In this document: positions 1 through 15,300 of the stretch, in pieces | Layout: every line of letters begins with the position of its first letter | Position numbering within the stretch: position 1 is the stretch's first letter | Assembly (NCBI GenBank): GCA_016714765.1 | Contig: JADKCF010000044.1 | Span: 1 to 64,000, forward strand | DNA: 64,000 bases | Reading direction: 5' to 3' | From: Saprospiraceae bacterium | GTDB taxonomy: Bacteria; Bacteroidota; Bacteroidia; Chitinophagales; Saprospiraceae | Notes under the pieces: model-generated | The model's database searches: none | What the model saw: only the letters and a program-made list of their open reading frames with translations | Told to the model about the DNA's origin: nothing | Position numbers and translations under genes: made by a program

Positions 1-300
1 ACAGTTCAAGCCATTTCAAACATTCCTGTTATCTAATTCTCACTTTTGCCCTGAAGCACTTCAATTTCCGGTACTAGTTCAGAAGCCAATGGTACGATTA
101 TAGCTGTTATTAAGGAAAATGGTAGCCCTGCTGAAATGCTACGGTTGCTGGTGGTACATGGACTTTCAATGCAACTGCTCTCTGGTTTGTGGTGATAGTT
201 ATACTGCAACAGCTATGGCTCCTGGGGAGTGCGTAAGTCCTGTTTCCAGCAGTAACTGTTGCAACGGATGCTGTTGGATCCTGCAAACTAAAGTGCTCAA
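1..300 (+). other. Degenerate upstream part of the giant repeat gene
   Basis: No frame stays open over these bases. Short pieces translate to HYR-like fragments (a GTWTFNATA-like strand and a GDSYTATA-like strand near 150-215), so this is an earlier, divergent unit of the same protein with several indels. It is not a separate gene. Confidence 0.45.
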
Positions 301-3300
301 CAACTGGATTGGCATTGGGCTGTAATCCGCGCATTGCCAACAGTGGCCAGTGTGGTAGCGGCGTCTAGTGCTACCGACAACTGTGGTACCCCAACGATCA
401 CGGCAGTAGCGGGAGCAATCACGGGTACCCGCAGCCAAAACACAAACCCACAGTCACTGCTACGGATGGCTGTACCAATACGGATGTTAAGACCGTAACA
501 TATACATGGAGCGACGATGCTGTAAATCCTGCATTAACGGTACCAACAACTGGATTGGCATTGGGCTGTAATCCGACGCTGCAAACAGTGGCCGGTGTGG
601 TAGCGGCGTCTAGTGCTACCGATAATTGTGGTACCTCAACGATCACGGCAGTAGCTGAGCAATCACGGGTACTTGCTGGCAAAATCCCACAAACCTTTAC
701 AGTCACTGCTACAGATGGCCGTACCAATACGGATGTTAAGACGGTCACATATACATGGAGCGACGATGCTGTAAATCCTGCATTAACAGTACCAACAACT
801 GGATTGGCATTAGGCTGTAATCCGACATTGCCAACAGTGGCCAGTGTGGTAGCGGCGTCTAGTGCCACCGATAATTGTGGTACCCCAACGATCACGGCAG
901 TAGCTGGAGCAATCACGGGTACTTGCAGCAAATCACAAACCTTTACAGTCACTGCTACAGATGGCTGTACCAATACGGATGTGAAGACCGTAACCTATAC
1001 GTGGAGCGACGATGCTGTAAATCCTGCATTAACAGTACCAACAACTGGATTGGCATTAGGCTGTAATCCGACATTGCCAACAGTGGCAGGTGTGGTAGCG
1101 GCGTCTTCTGCCACCGATAATTGTGGTACCCCAACGATCACGGCAGTAGCGGGAGCAATCACGGGCACTAGCAGCAAAAACACAAACCTTACAGTCACCG
1201 CCACAGATGGATGTACCAATACGGATGTTAAGACCGTAACATATACGTGGAGCGACGATGCTGTAAGTCCTGCATTAACAGTACCAACAACTGATTGGCA
1301 TTGGGCTGTAATCCGACATTGCCAACAGTGGCCAGTGTGGTAGTGGCGTCTAGTGCTACCGACAACTGTGGTACCCCAACAATCACGGCAGTAGCGGGAG
1401 CAATCACGGGTACTTGCAGCAAATCACAAACCTTTACAGTCACTGCTACGGATGGCTGTACCAATACGGATGTTAAGACGGTCACATATACATGGAGCGA
1501 TGATGCTGTTAATCCTGCATTAACAGTACCAACAATTGGATTGGCCTTAGGCTGTAATCCGACATTGCCAACAGTGGCCAGTGTGGTAGTGGCGTCTAGT
1601 GCTACCGACAACTGTGGTACCCCAACGATCACGGCAGTAGCTGGAGCAATCATGGTACTTGCAGCAAATCACAAACCTTACAGTCACTGCTACGGATGGC
1701 TGCACCAATACGGATGTTAAGACGGTCACATACATGGAGCGACGATGCCGTAAATCCTGCATTAACAGTACGACAACTGGTTGGCATTGCCGGTAATCCG
1801 ACATTGCCAACAGTGGCTAGTGTGGTAGCGGCGTCTAGTGCCACTGATAATTGTGGTACCAACGATCACGCAGTAGCGGAGCAATCACGGGTACTTGCAG
1901 CAAAACACAAACCTTTACAGTCACCGCTACGGATGGCTGTACCAATACGGATGTTAAGACGGTCACATGGAGCGACGATGCTGTAAATCCTGCATTAACA
2001 GTACCAACAATTGATTGGCATTGGGCTGTAATCCGACATTGCCAACAGTGGCCAGTGTGGTAGCGGCGTTCTAGTGCTACCCCGACAACTGTGGTACCCA
2101 ACAATCACGGCAGTAGCGGGAGCAATCACCGGTACTTGCAGCAAAACACAAACCTTTACAGTCACCGCCACAGATGGCTGTACCAATACGGATGTGAAGA
2201 CGGTGCATATGGAGCGACGATGCTGTAAATCCGGCATTAACGGTACCAATAACTGGATTGGCATTGGGCTGTAATCCGTGTTGCCAACAGTGGCCAGTGT
2301 GGTAGTGGCGTCTAGTGCTACCGACAACTGTGGTACCCCAACGATCACGGCAGTAGCGGGAGCAATCACCGGTACTTGCAGCAAATCCACAAACCTTTAC
2401 AGTCACTGCCGGATGGCTGTACCAATACGGATGTGAAGACCGTAACATATACATGGAGCGACGATGCTGTAAATCCTGCATTAACAGTACCGACAACTGG
2501 ATTGGCATTGGGCTGTAATCCTACATTGCCAACAGTGGCCAGTGTGGTAGCGGCGTCTAGTGCTACCGACAACTGTGGTACCCCAACAATCACGGCAGTA
2601 GCTGGAGCAATCACGGGTACTTGCAGCAAATCACAAACCTTACTAATCCTCTACAGATGGCTGACCAATACGGATGTTAAGACGGTCACATATACATGGA
2701 GCGATGATGCTGTTAATCCTGCATTAACAGTACCAACAACTGGATTGGCCTTAGGCTGTAATCCGACATTGCCAACAGTGGCCAGTGTGGTAGCGGCGTC
2801 TAGTGCTACCGACAACTGTGGTACCCCAACGATCACGGCAGTAGCGGGAGCAATCACGGGTACTTGCAGCAAAACACAAACCTTTACAGTCACTGCTACG
2901 GATGGCTGTACCAATACGGATGTTAAGACCGTAACATATACATGGAGCGACGATGCTGTAAATCCTGCATTAACGGTACCAACAACTGGATTGGCATTGG
3001 GCTGTAATCCGACATTGCCAACAGTGGCCAGTGTGGTAGCGGCGTCTAGTGCTACCGATAATTGTGGTACCTCAACGATCACGGCAGTAGCTGGAGCAAT
3101 CACGGGTACTTGCAGCAAATCACAAACCTTTACAGTCACTGCTACGGATGGCTGTACCAATACGGATGTTAAGACGGTCACATATACATGGAGCGACGAT
3201 GCTGTAAATCCTGCATTAACAGTACCGACAACTGGATTGGCATTGGGCTGTAATCCGACATTGCCAACAGTGGCCAGTGTGGTAGCGGCGTCTAGTGCTA

Positions 3301-6300
3301 CCGACAACTGTGGTACCCCAACGATCACGGCAGTAGCGGGAGCAATCACGGGTACTTGCAGCAAAACACAAACCTTTACAGTCACCGCCACAGATGGATG
3401 TGCCAATACGGATGTGAAGACCGTAACATATACGTGGAGCGACGATGCTGTTAATCCTGCATTAACAGTACCAACAACTGGATTGGCATTGGGCTGTAAT
3501 CCGACATTGCCAACAGTGGCCAGTGTGGTAGCGGCGTCTAGTGCTACCGACAACTGTGGTACCCCAACGATCACGGCAGTAGCGGAGCCAATCACGGGTA
3601 CTTGCAGCAAATCACAAACCTTTACACTCACTGCTACAGATGCCTGTACCAATACGGATGTTAAGACCGTCACATATACATTGAGCGACGATGCTGTAAA
3701 TCCTACATTAACAGTACCAACAACTGGATTGGCATTGGGCTGTAATCCGACATTGCCAACAGTGGCCAGTGTGGTAGCGGCGTCTAGTGCTACCGAGAAC
3801 TGTGGTACCCCAACGATCACGGCAGTAGCTGGAGCAATCACGGGTACTTGCAGCAAATCACAAACCTTTACAGTCACTGCTACAGATGGCTGTACCAATA
3901 CGGATGTTAAGACGGTCACATATACATGGAGCGACGATGCTGTAAATCCTGCATTAACAGTACCAACAACTGGATTGGCATTGGGCTGTAATCCGACATT
4001 GCCAACAGTGGCCAGTGTGGTAGCGGCGTCTAGTGCTACCGACAACTGTGGTACCCCAACAATCACGGCAGTAGCGGGAGCAATCACGGGTACTTGCAGC
4101 AAAACACAAACCTTTACAGTCACTGCTACGGATGGCTGTACCAATACGGATGTGAAGACCGTAACATATACGTGGAGCGACGATGCTGTAAATCCTGCAT
4201 TAACAGTACCAACAACTGGATTGGCATTAGGCTGTAATCCGACATTGCCAACAGTGGCCAGTGTGGTAGCGGCGTCTAGTGCCACCGATAATTGTGGTAC
4301 CCCAACGATCACGGCAGTAGCGGGAGCAATCACGGGTACTTGCAGCAAAACACAAACCTTTACAGTCACCGCCACAGATGGCTGTACCAATACGGATGTT
4401 AAGACCGTAACATATACGTGGAGCGACGATGCTTTAAAACGTATCACGTGGCGTCGCCTGACCCCAACCACGGCGTAGCGGAGCAACCGGGACTTGCAGC
4501 ACCACCACTCACTGCATAGACGTAACCTATACATGGACCGTAGATGCTATTAAACCAGTTATTGCTACAACTGCAGTAAGCGAAAACAAAGGTTGTAACC
4601 CAACCATCGTTGCTCCGGTATTCACTTTAACCGAAGCTTGCAGCCCTGGAACCATCGTCGTTGTTGACGGAGGCGTAACAGGAGCAGGTTGTGAGAAATC
4701 ACAAATATGGACGGCTAACTTCACCGATGGTTGCGGCAACGTAGCTGATGAAGTGGTTGTTACCTATACATGGACCGTAGATGCTATTAAACCAGTTATT
4801 GCTACAACTGCCGTAAGCGAAAACAAAGGTTGTAACCCAACCATCGTTGCTCCGGTATTCACTTTAACCGAAGCTTGCAGCCCTGGAACCATCGTCGTTG
4901 TTGACGGAGGCGTAACAGGAGCAGGTTGTGAGAAATCACAAACATGGACAGCCAACTATACCGATGCGTGTACCAATGCAGCAGTACCAGTAAGTGTAAC
5001 TTATACCTGGGTAGAAGATGTAGTTATTCCGGTAATAGCCGTTGCGAACAAGGGCAGACCCTGCAGGAACATGTAATCCAGCATCCACTTTAGCACGAAG
5101 TTTGAAGCGACAACAATTGTTTCGCTTCAGCAGTAAGCGGAACCCAACGACAGCAGGAACAGGACCGGGCTTGTGAAGAACACAAACATGGACGGCCAAC
5201 TATACAGATGCGTGTACCAATGCAGCGGTACGGCGGTAAGTATCACTTATACCTGGGTAGAAGATGCAGTTATTCCGGCAATATCCGTTGTGACGAGTGC
5301 AGACCCTGCAGGAACATGTAATCCAGCATCCATAGTAGCACCTACGTTTGAGCTGACAGACAATTGTTTAGCTGCAGCGTAAGCGTAACACCAACGACAG
5401 CAGGACCGACAGGACCGGATGTGCAAGAACACAAACATGGACAGCCAACTACACCGATGCGTACCAATGCAGCAGTACCGGTAAGTGTAACTTATACCTG
5501 GGTAGAAGATAGTTATTCCCCGGTAATAGCCGTTGTGACGAGTGCAGACCCTGCAGGAACATGTAATCCATCATCCATAGTAGCACCGACGTTTGAAGCG
5601 ACAGACAATTGTTTAGCTTCAGCAGTAAGTGTAACGCCAACGACAGCAGGACCGACAGGACCGGCATGTGCAAGAACGCAAACATGGACAGCCAACTATA
5701 CCGATGCGTGTACCAATGCAGCAGTACCGGTAAGTGTAACTTATACCTGGGTAGAAGATGAAGTTATTCCGGTAATATCCGTTGTGACGAGTGCAGACCC
5801 TGCAGGAACATGTAATCCATCATCCATAGTAGCACCTACGTTTGAAGCGACAGACAATTGTTTAGCTTCAGCAGTAAGCGTAACACCAACGACAGCAGGA
5901 CAGACAGGACCGCATGTGCAAGAACTCAGACATGGACAGCCAACTATACAGATGCGTGTACCAATGCAGCGGTACCGGTAAGTGTCACTTATACCTGGGT
6001 AGAAGATGGTTATTCCGGTAATATCCGTTGTGACGAGTGCAGACCCTGCAGGAACATGTAATCCAGCATCCATAGTAGCACCTACGTTTGAAGCGACAGA
6101 CAATTGTTTAGCTTCAGCAGTAAGCGTAACACCAACGACAGCAGGACCGACAGGACCGGCCTGTGCAAGAACACAAACATGGACAGCCAACTATACAGAT
6201 GCGTGTACCAATGCAGCGGTAGCAGTAAGTGTCACTTATACCTGGGTAGAAGATGAAGTTATTCCGGTAATATCCGTTGTGACGAGTGCAGACCCTGCAG

Positions 6301-9300
6301 GAACATGTAATCCATCATCCATAGTAGCACCTACGTTTGAAGCGACAGACAATTGTTTAGCTTCAGCAGTAAGCGTAACGCCAACGACAGCAGGACCGAC
6401 AGGACCGGCGTGCAAGAACACAAACGTGGACAGCCAACTATACCGATGCGTGTACGAATGCTGCGGTACCGTAAGTGTCACTTATACCTGGGTAGAAGAT
6501 GTAGTTATTCCGGTAATATCCGTTGTGACGAGTGCAGACCCTGCAGGAACATGTAATCCATCATCCATAGTAGCACCTACGTTTGAAGCGACAGACAATT
6601 GTTTAGCTTCAGCAGTAAGTGCGTAACTAACGACAGCAGGTCCGACAGGACCGGCATGTGCAAGAAACACAAACATGGACAGCCAACTATACAGATGCGT
6701 GTACCAATGCTGCAGTACCAGTAAGTGTAACTTATACCTGGGTAGAAGATGTAGTTATTCCGGTAATAGCCCTTGTGACGAGTGCAGACCCGCAGGCGCA
6801 TGTAATCCAGCATCCACAGTAGCACCATGTTTGAAGCGACAGACAATTGTTTAGCTTCAGCAGTAAGCGTAACACCAACGACAGCAGGACCGACAGGACC
6901 GCAGTGCAAGAACACAAACATGGACACCCCAGACAGCCAACTATACCGATGCGTACCAATGCAGCGGTAGCGGTAAGTGTCACTTATACCTGGGTAGAAG
7001 ATGTAGTTATTCGGTAATATCCGTTGTGACGAGTGCAGACCCTGCAGGAACATGTAATCCATCATCCATAGTAGCACCGACGTTTGAAGCGACAGACAAT
7101 TGTTTAGCTTCAGCAGTAAGTGTAACACCAACGACAGCAGGTCCGACAGGAGCGGCATGTGCAAGAACACAGACATGGACAGCGAACTAGACAGATGCGT
7201 GTACCGATGCAGCAGTACCAGTAAGTGTAACTTATACCTGGGTAGAAGATGTAGTTATTCCGGTAATATCCGCGACGAGTGCAGACCCTGCAGGAACATG
7301 TAATCCAGTATCCATAGTAGCACCTACGTTTGAAGCGACAGACAATTGTTCAGCTTCAGCAGTAAGTGTAACACCAACCACCGCTGGTCCAACAGGTCCA
7401 GCATGTGCTAGAACGCAAACATGGACTGCGAACTATTCAGATGCATGTACGAATGCTGCAGTACCGGTAAAGTGTAACTATACCTGGGTAGAAGATGTAG
7501 TTATTCCGGTAATAGCCGTTGTGACGAGTGCAGACCCTGCAGGAACATGTAATCCATAGCAGTTTGAAGCGACAGACAATTGTTTAGCTTCAGCAGTAAG
7601 TGTAACGCCAACGACAGCAGGTCCGACAGGACCGGCATGTGCAAGAACACAAACGTGGACAGCCAACTATACCGATGCGTGTACCAATGCAGCGGTACCG
7701 GTAAGTGTCACTTATACCTGGGTAGAAGATGTAGTTATTCCGGTAATATCCGTTGTGACGAGTGCAGACCCTGCAGGAACATGTAATCCATCATCCATAG
7801 TAGCACCTACGTTTGAAGCGACAGACAATTGTTTAGCTTCAGCAGTAAGCGTAACACCAACGACAGCAGGTCCGACAGGACCGGCATGTGCAAGAACACA
7901 AACATGGACAGCCAACTATACAGATGCGTGTACCAATGCAGCGGTAGCGGTAAGTGTAACTTATACCTGGGTAGAAGATGTAGTTATTCCGGTAATATCC
8001 GTTGTGACGAGTGCAGACCCGGCAGGAACATGTAATCCATCATCCATAGTAGCACCTACGTTTGAAGCGACAGACAATTGTTTAGCTTCAGCAGTAAGCG
8101 TAACGCCAACGACAGCAGGTCCGACAGGACCGGCATGTGCAAGAACACAAACGTGGACAGCCAACTATACCGATGCGTGTACCAATGCAGCAGTACGGTA
8201 AGTGTAACTTATACCTGGGTAGAAGATGAAGTTATTCCGGTAATATCCGTTGTGACGAGTGCAGACCCGGCAGGAACATGTAATCCATCATCCATAGTAG
8301 CACCTACGTTTGAAGCGACAGACAATTGTTTAGCTTCAGCAGTAAGCGTAACGCCAACGACAGCAGGACCGACAGGACCGGCATGTGCAAGAACACAGAC
8401 ATGGACAGCCAACTATACAGATGCGTGTACCAATGCAGCGGTACCGGTAAGTGTCACTTATACCTGGGTAGAAGATGTAGTTATTCCGGTAATATCCGTT
8501 GTGACGAGTGCAGACCCTGCAGGAACATGTAATCCAGCATCCATAGTAGCACCTACGTTTGAAGCGACAGACAATTGTTTAGCTTCAGCAGTAAGCGTAA
8601 CACCAACGACAGCAGGACCGACAGGACCGGCCTGTGCAAGAACACAGACATGGACAGCCAACTATACAGATGCGTGTACCAATGCAGCAGTACCAGTAAG
8701 TGTAACTTATACCTGGGTAGAAGATGTAGTTATTCCGGTAATAGCCGTTGTGACGAGTGCAGACCCTGCAGGCGCATGTAATCCAGCATCCATAGTAGCA
8801 CCTACGTTTGAAGCGACAGACAATTGTTTAGCTTCAGCAGTAAGCGTAACACCAACGACAGCAGGACCGACAGGACCGGCATGTGCAAGAACACAGACAT
8901 GGACAGCCAACTATACAGATGCGTGTACCAATGCAGCGGTACCGGTAAGTGTCACTTATACCTGGGTAGAAGATGTAGTTATTCCGGTAATATCCGTTGT
9001 GACGAGTGCAGACCCTGCAGGAACATGTAATCCAGCATCCATAATAGCACCTACGTTTGAAGCGACAGACAATTGTTTAGCTTCAGCAGTAAGCGTAACA
9101 CCAACGACAGCAGGACCGACAGGACCGGCATGTGCAAGAACACAAACATGGACAGCCAACTATACAGATGCGTGTACGAATGCTGCAGTACCGGTAAGTG
9201 TCACTTATACCTGGGTAGAAGATGTAGTTATTCCGGTAATATCCGTTGTGACGAGTGCAGACCCTGCAGGAACATGTAATCCAGCATCCATAGTAGCACC

Positions 9301-12300
9301 TACGTTTGAAGCGACAGACAATTGTTTAGCTTCAGCAGTAAGCGTAACGCCAACGACAGCAGGACCGACAGGACCGGCATGTGCAAGAACGCAAACATGG
9401 ACAGCCAACTATACAGATGCGTGTACCAATGCAGCAGTACCAGTAAGTGTAACTTATACCTGGGTAGAAGATGTAGTTATTCCGGTAATATCCGTTGTGA
9501 CGAGTGCAGACCCTGCAGGAACATGTAATCCAGCATCCATAGTAGCACCGACGTTTGAAGCGACAGACAATTGTTTAGCTTCAGCAGTAAGCGTAACGCC
9601 AACGACAGCAGGACCGACAGGACCGGCATGTGCAAGAACACAAACATGGACAGCGAACTATACCGATGCGTGTACCAATGCAGCAGTACCGGTCAAGTGT
9701 CACTTATACCTGGGTAGAAGATGTAGTTATTCGGTAATATCCGTTGTGACGAGTGCAGACCCTGCAGGCGCATGTAATCCATCATCCATAGTAGCACCGA
9801 CGTTTGAAGCGACAGACAATTGTTTAGCTTCAGCAGTAAGTGTAACACCAACGACAGCAGGTCCGACAGGACCGGCATGTGCAAGAACACAAACATGGAC
9901 AGCCAACTATACCGATGCGTGTACCAATGCAGCGGTACCGGTAAGTGTAACTTATACCTGGGTAGAAGATGTAGTTATTCCGGTAATATCCGTTGTGACG
10001 AGTGCAGACCCGGCAGGAACATGTAATCCATCATCCATAGTAGCACCGACGTTTGAAGCGACAGACAATTGTTTAGCTTCAGCAGTAAGTGTAACGCCAA
10101 CGACAGCAGGTCCGGACAGGACCGCATGTGCAAGAACGCAAACATGGACAGCCAACTATACCGATGCGTGTACGAATGCAGCGGTACCGGTAAGTGTCAC
10201 TTATACCTGGGTAGAAGATGTAGTTATTCCGGTAATATCCGTTGTGACGAGTGCAGACCCTGCAGGAACATGTAATCCAGCATCCATAGTAGCACCGACG
10301 TTTGAAGCGACAGACAATTGTTTAGCTTCAGCAGTAAGTGTAACGCCAACGACAGCAGGTCCGACAGGACCGGCATGTGCAAGAACACAAACTTGGACAG
10401 CCAACTATACCGATGCGTACCAATGCAGCGGTACCAGTAAGTGTAACTTATACCTGGGTAGAAGATGTAGTTATTCCGGTAATATCCGTTGTGACGAGTG
10501 CAGACCCTGCAGGAACATGTAATCCATCATCCATAGTAGCACCTACGTTTGAAGCGACAGACAATTGTTTAGCTTCAGCAGTAAGTGTAACACCAACGAC
10601 AGCAGGTCCGACAGGACCGATGCGCAAGAACACAAACATGGACAGCCAACTATACAGATGCGTGTACCAATGCAGCAGTACCGTAAGTGTCACTTATACC
10701 TGGGTAGAAGATGTAGTTATTCCGGTAATATCCGTTGTGACGAGTGCAGACCCTGCAGGAACATGTAATCCATCATCCATAGTAGCACCTACGTTTGAAG
10801 CGACAGACAATTGTTTAGCTTCAGCAGTAAGCGTAACGCCAACGACAGCAGGACCGACAGGACCGGCATGTGCAAGAACACAGACATGGACAGCCAACTA
10901 TACAGATGCGTGTACCAATGCAGCAGTACCGGTAAGTGTCACTTATACCTGGGTAGAAGATGTAGTTATTCCGGTAATATCCGTTGTGACGAGTGCAGAC
11001 CCTGCAGGAACATGTAATCCAGCATCCATAGTAGCACCTACGTTTGAAGCGACAGACAATTGTTTAGCTTCAGCAGTAAGTGTAACACCAACGACAGCAG
11101 GACCGACAGGACCGGCATGTGCAAGAGCACAAACGTGGACAGCCAATCATACAGATGCGTGTACCAATGCAGCAGTACCGTAAGTCACTTATACCTGGGT
11201 AGAAGATGAAGTTATTCCGTAATATCCGTTGTGACGAGTGCAGACCCTGCAGGAACATGTAATCCAGCATCCATAGTAGCACCTACGTTTGAAGCGACAG
11301 ACAATTGTTTAGCTTCAGCAGTAAGCGTAACGCCAACGACAGCAGGACCGACAGGACCGGCATGTGCAAGAACACAAACATGGACAGCCAAATATACAGA
11401 TGCGTACGAATGCTGCAGTACCGGTAAAGCGTCACTTATACCTGGGTAGAAGATGCAGTTATTCGGTAATATCCGTTGTGACGAGTGCAGACCCTGCAGG
11501 AACATGTAATCCATCATCCATAGTAGCACCGACGTTTGAAGCGACAGACAATTGTTTAGCTTCAGCAGTAAGTGTAACGCCAACGACAGCAGGACCGACA
11601 GGACCGGCATGTGCAAGAACGCAAACATGGACAGCCAACTATACAGATGCGTGTACGAATGCAGCGGTACCGGTAAGTGTCACTTATACCTGGGTAGAAG
11701 ATGTAGTTATTCCGTAATATCCGTTGTGACGAGTGCAGACCCTGCAGGAACATGTAATCCATCATCCATAGTAGCACCTACGTTTTTGAAGCGACAGACA
11801 ATTGTTTAGCTTCAGCAGTAAGCGTAACGCCAACGACAGCAGGACCGACAGGACCGGCATGTGCAAGAACGCAGACATGGACAGCGAACTATACCGATGC
11901 GTGTACCAATGCAGCGGTACCGGTAAGTGTCACTTATACCTGGGTAGAAGATGTAGTTATTCCGGTAATATCCGTTGTGACGAGTGCAGACCCTGCAGGA
12001 ACATGTAATCCATCATCCATAGTAGCACCGACGTTTGAAGCGACAGACAATTGTTTAGCTTCAGCAGTAAGCGTAACGCCAACGACAGCAGGACCGACAG
12101 GACCGGCATGTGCAAGAACACAAACGTGGACAGCCAACTATACAGATGCGTGTACGAATGCAGCGGTACCGGTAAGTGTCACTTATACCTGGGTAGAAGA
12201 TGTAGTTATTCCGGTAATATCCGTTGTGACGAGTGCAGACCCTGCAGGAACATGTAATCCATCATCCATAGCAGCACCTACGTTTGAAGCGACAGACAAT

Positions 12301-15300
12301 TGTTTAGCTTCAGCAGTAAGTGTAACGCCAACGACAGCAGGTCCGACAGGACCGGCATGTGCAAGAAACGCAAACATGGACAGCCAACTATACAGATGCG
12401 TGTACGAATGCAGCGGTACCGTAAGTGTCACTTATACCTGGGTAGAAGATGTAGTTATTCCGGTAATATCCGTTGTGACGAGTGCAGACCCTGCAGGAAC
12501 ATGTAATCCATCATCCATAGTAGCACCTACGTTTGAAGCGACAGACAATTGTTTAGCTTCAGCAGTAAGCGTAACACCAACGACAGCAGGACCGACAGGA
12601 CCGCCTGTGCAAGAACACAGACATGGACAGCCAACTATACCGATGCGTGTACCAATGCAGCAGTACCAGTAAGTGTAACTTATACCTGGGTAGAAGATGT
12701 AGTTATTCCGGTAATAGCCGTTGTGACGAGTGCAGACCCTGCAGGCGCATGTAATCCAGCATCCATAGTAGCACCTACGTTTGAAGCGACAGACAATTGT
12801 TTAGCTTCAGCAGTAAGCGTAACACCAACGACAGCAGGACCGACAGGACCGGCATGTGCAAGAACACAGACATGGACAGCGAACTATACAGATGCGTGTA
12901 CCAATGCAGCAGTACCGGTAAGTGTCACTTATACCTGGGTAGAAGATGTAGTTATTCCGGTAATATCCGTTGTGACGAGTGCAGACCCTGCAGGAACATG
13001 TAATCCAGCATCCATAATAGCACCTACGTTTGAAGCGACAGACAATTGTTTAGCTTCAGCAGTAAGCGTAACACCAACGACAGCAGGACCGACAGGACCG
13101 GCATGTGCAAGAACACAGACATGGACAGCCAACTATACAGATGCGTGTACCAATGCAGCGGTACCGTAAGTGTCACTTATACCTGGGTAGAAGATGTAGT
13201 TATTCCGGTAATATCCGTTGTGACGAGTGCAGACCCTGCAGGAACATGTAATCCAGCATCCATAGTAGCACCTACGTTTGAAGCGACAGACAATTGTTTA
13301 GCTTCAGCAGTAAGCGTAACACCAACGACAGCAGGACCGACAGGACCGCCTGTGCAAGAACACAAACATGGACAGCCAACTATACAGATGCGTGTACCAA
13401 TGCAGCAGTACCAGTAAGTGTAACTTATACCTGGGTAGAAGATGTAGTTATTCCGGTAATAGCCGTTGTGACGAGTGCAGACCCTGCAGGCGCATGTAAT
13501 CCAGCATCCATAGTAGCACCGACGTTTGAAGCGACAGACAATTGTTTAGCTTCAGCAGTAAGTGTAACGCCAACGACAGCAGGACCGACAGGACCGGCAT
13601 GTGCAAGAACACAAACATGGACAGCGAACTATACCGATGCCTGTACCAATGCAGCAGTACCGGTAAGTGTCACTTATACCTGGGTAGAAGATGTAGTTAT
13701 TCCGGTAATATCCGTTGTGACGAGTGCAGACCCTGCCGGCGCATGTAATCCATCATCCATAGCAGCACCTACGTTTGAAGCGACAGACAATTGTTTAGCT
13801 TCAGCAGTAAGTGTAACACCAACGACAGCAGGTCCGACAGGACCGGCAGCGCAAGAACACAGACATGGACAGCCAACTATACAGATGCGTGTACCAATGC
13901 AGCGGTACCGGTAAGTGTCACTTATACCTGGGTAGAAGATGTAGTTATTCCGGTAATATCCGTTGTGACGAGTGCAGACCCTGCAGGAACATGTAATCCA
14001 TCATCCATAGTAGCACCGACGTTTGAAGCGACAGACAATTGTTTAGCTTCAGCAGTAAGCGTAACACCAACGACAGCAGGACCGACAGGACCGCATGTGC
14101 AAGAACACAGACATGGACAGCGAACTATGCAGATGCGTGTACGAATGCTGCAGTACCAGTAAGTGTCACTTATACCTGGGTAGAAGATGTAGTTATTCCG
14201 GTAATATCCGTTGTGACGAGTGCAGACCCTGCAGGAACATGTAATCCAGCATCCATAGTAGCACCGACGTTTGAAGCGACAGACAATTGTTTAGCTTCAG
14301 CAGTAAGTGTAACGCCAACGACAGCAGGTCCGACAGGACCGGCATGTGCAAGAACACAAACGTGGACAGCCAACTATACCGATGCGTGTACCAATGCAGC
14401 GGTACCAGTAAGTGTAACTTATACCTGGGTAGAAGATGTAGTTATTCCGGTAATATCCGTTGTGACGAGTGCAGACCCTGCAGGAACATGTAATCCATCA
14501 TCCATAGTAGCACCTACGTTTGGAGCGACAGACAATTGTTTAGCTTCAGCAGTAAGTGTAACGCCAACGACAGCAGGTCCGACAGGACCGGCCTGTGCAA
14601 GAACGCAAACATGGACAGCCAACTATACAGATGCGTGTACGAATGCAGCGGTACCGGTAGGTGTCACTTATACCTGGGTAGAAGATGTAGTTATTCCGGT
14701 AATATCCGTTGTGACGAGTGCAGACCCTGCAGGAACATGTAATCCATCATCCATAGTAGCACCGACGTTTGAAGCGACAGACAATTGTTTAGCTTCAGCA
14801 GTAAGCGTAACACCAACGACAGCAGGTCCGACAGGACCGGCATGTGCAAGAACACAGACATGGACAGCGAACTATACAGATGCGTGTACCAATGCAGCAG
14901 TACCAGTAAGTGTAACTTATACCTGGGTAGAAGATGTAGTTATTCCGTAATATCCGTTGTGACGAGTGCAGACCCTGCAGGAACATGTAATCCAGCATCC
15001 ATAGTAGCACCTACGTTTGAAGCGACAGACAATTGTTTAGCTTCAGCAGTAAGTGTAACACCAACGACAGCAGGACCGACAGGACCGATGTGCAAGAACA
15101 CAAACATGGACAGCCAACTATACAGATGCATTAACGATGCGGTACCGGTAAGTGTAACTTATACCTGGGTAGAAGATGTAGTTATTCGGTAATATCCGTT
15201 GTGACGAGTGCAGACCCTGCAGGAACATGCAATCCAGCATCCATAGTAGCACCTACGTTTGAAGCGACAGACAATTGTTTAGCTTAGCAGTAAGTGTAAC

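Noticed and set aside
2651..4534. A 627-codon open frame on the minus strand through the type-A array
   Set aside because: It is the antisense shadow of repeats whose length is a multiple of three: one stop-free antisense unit stays open in all copies. It has no promoter, start signal or recognisable domain, while the plus strand encodes clear HYR-like units.
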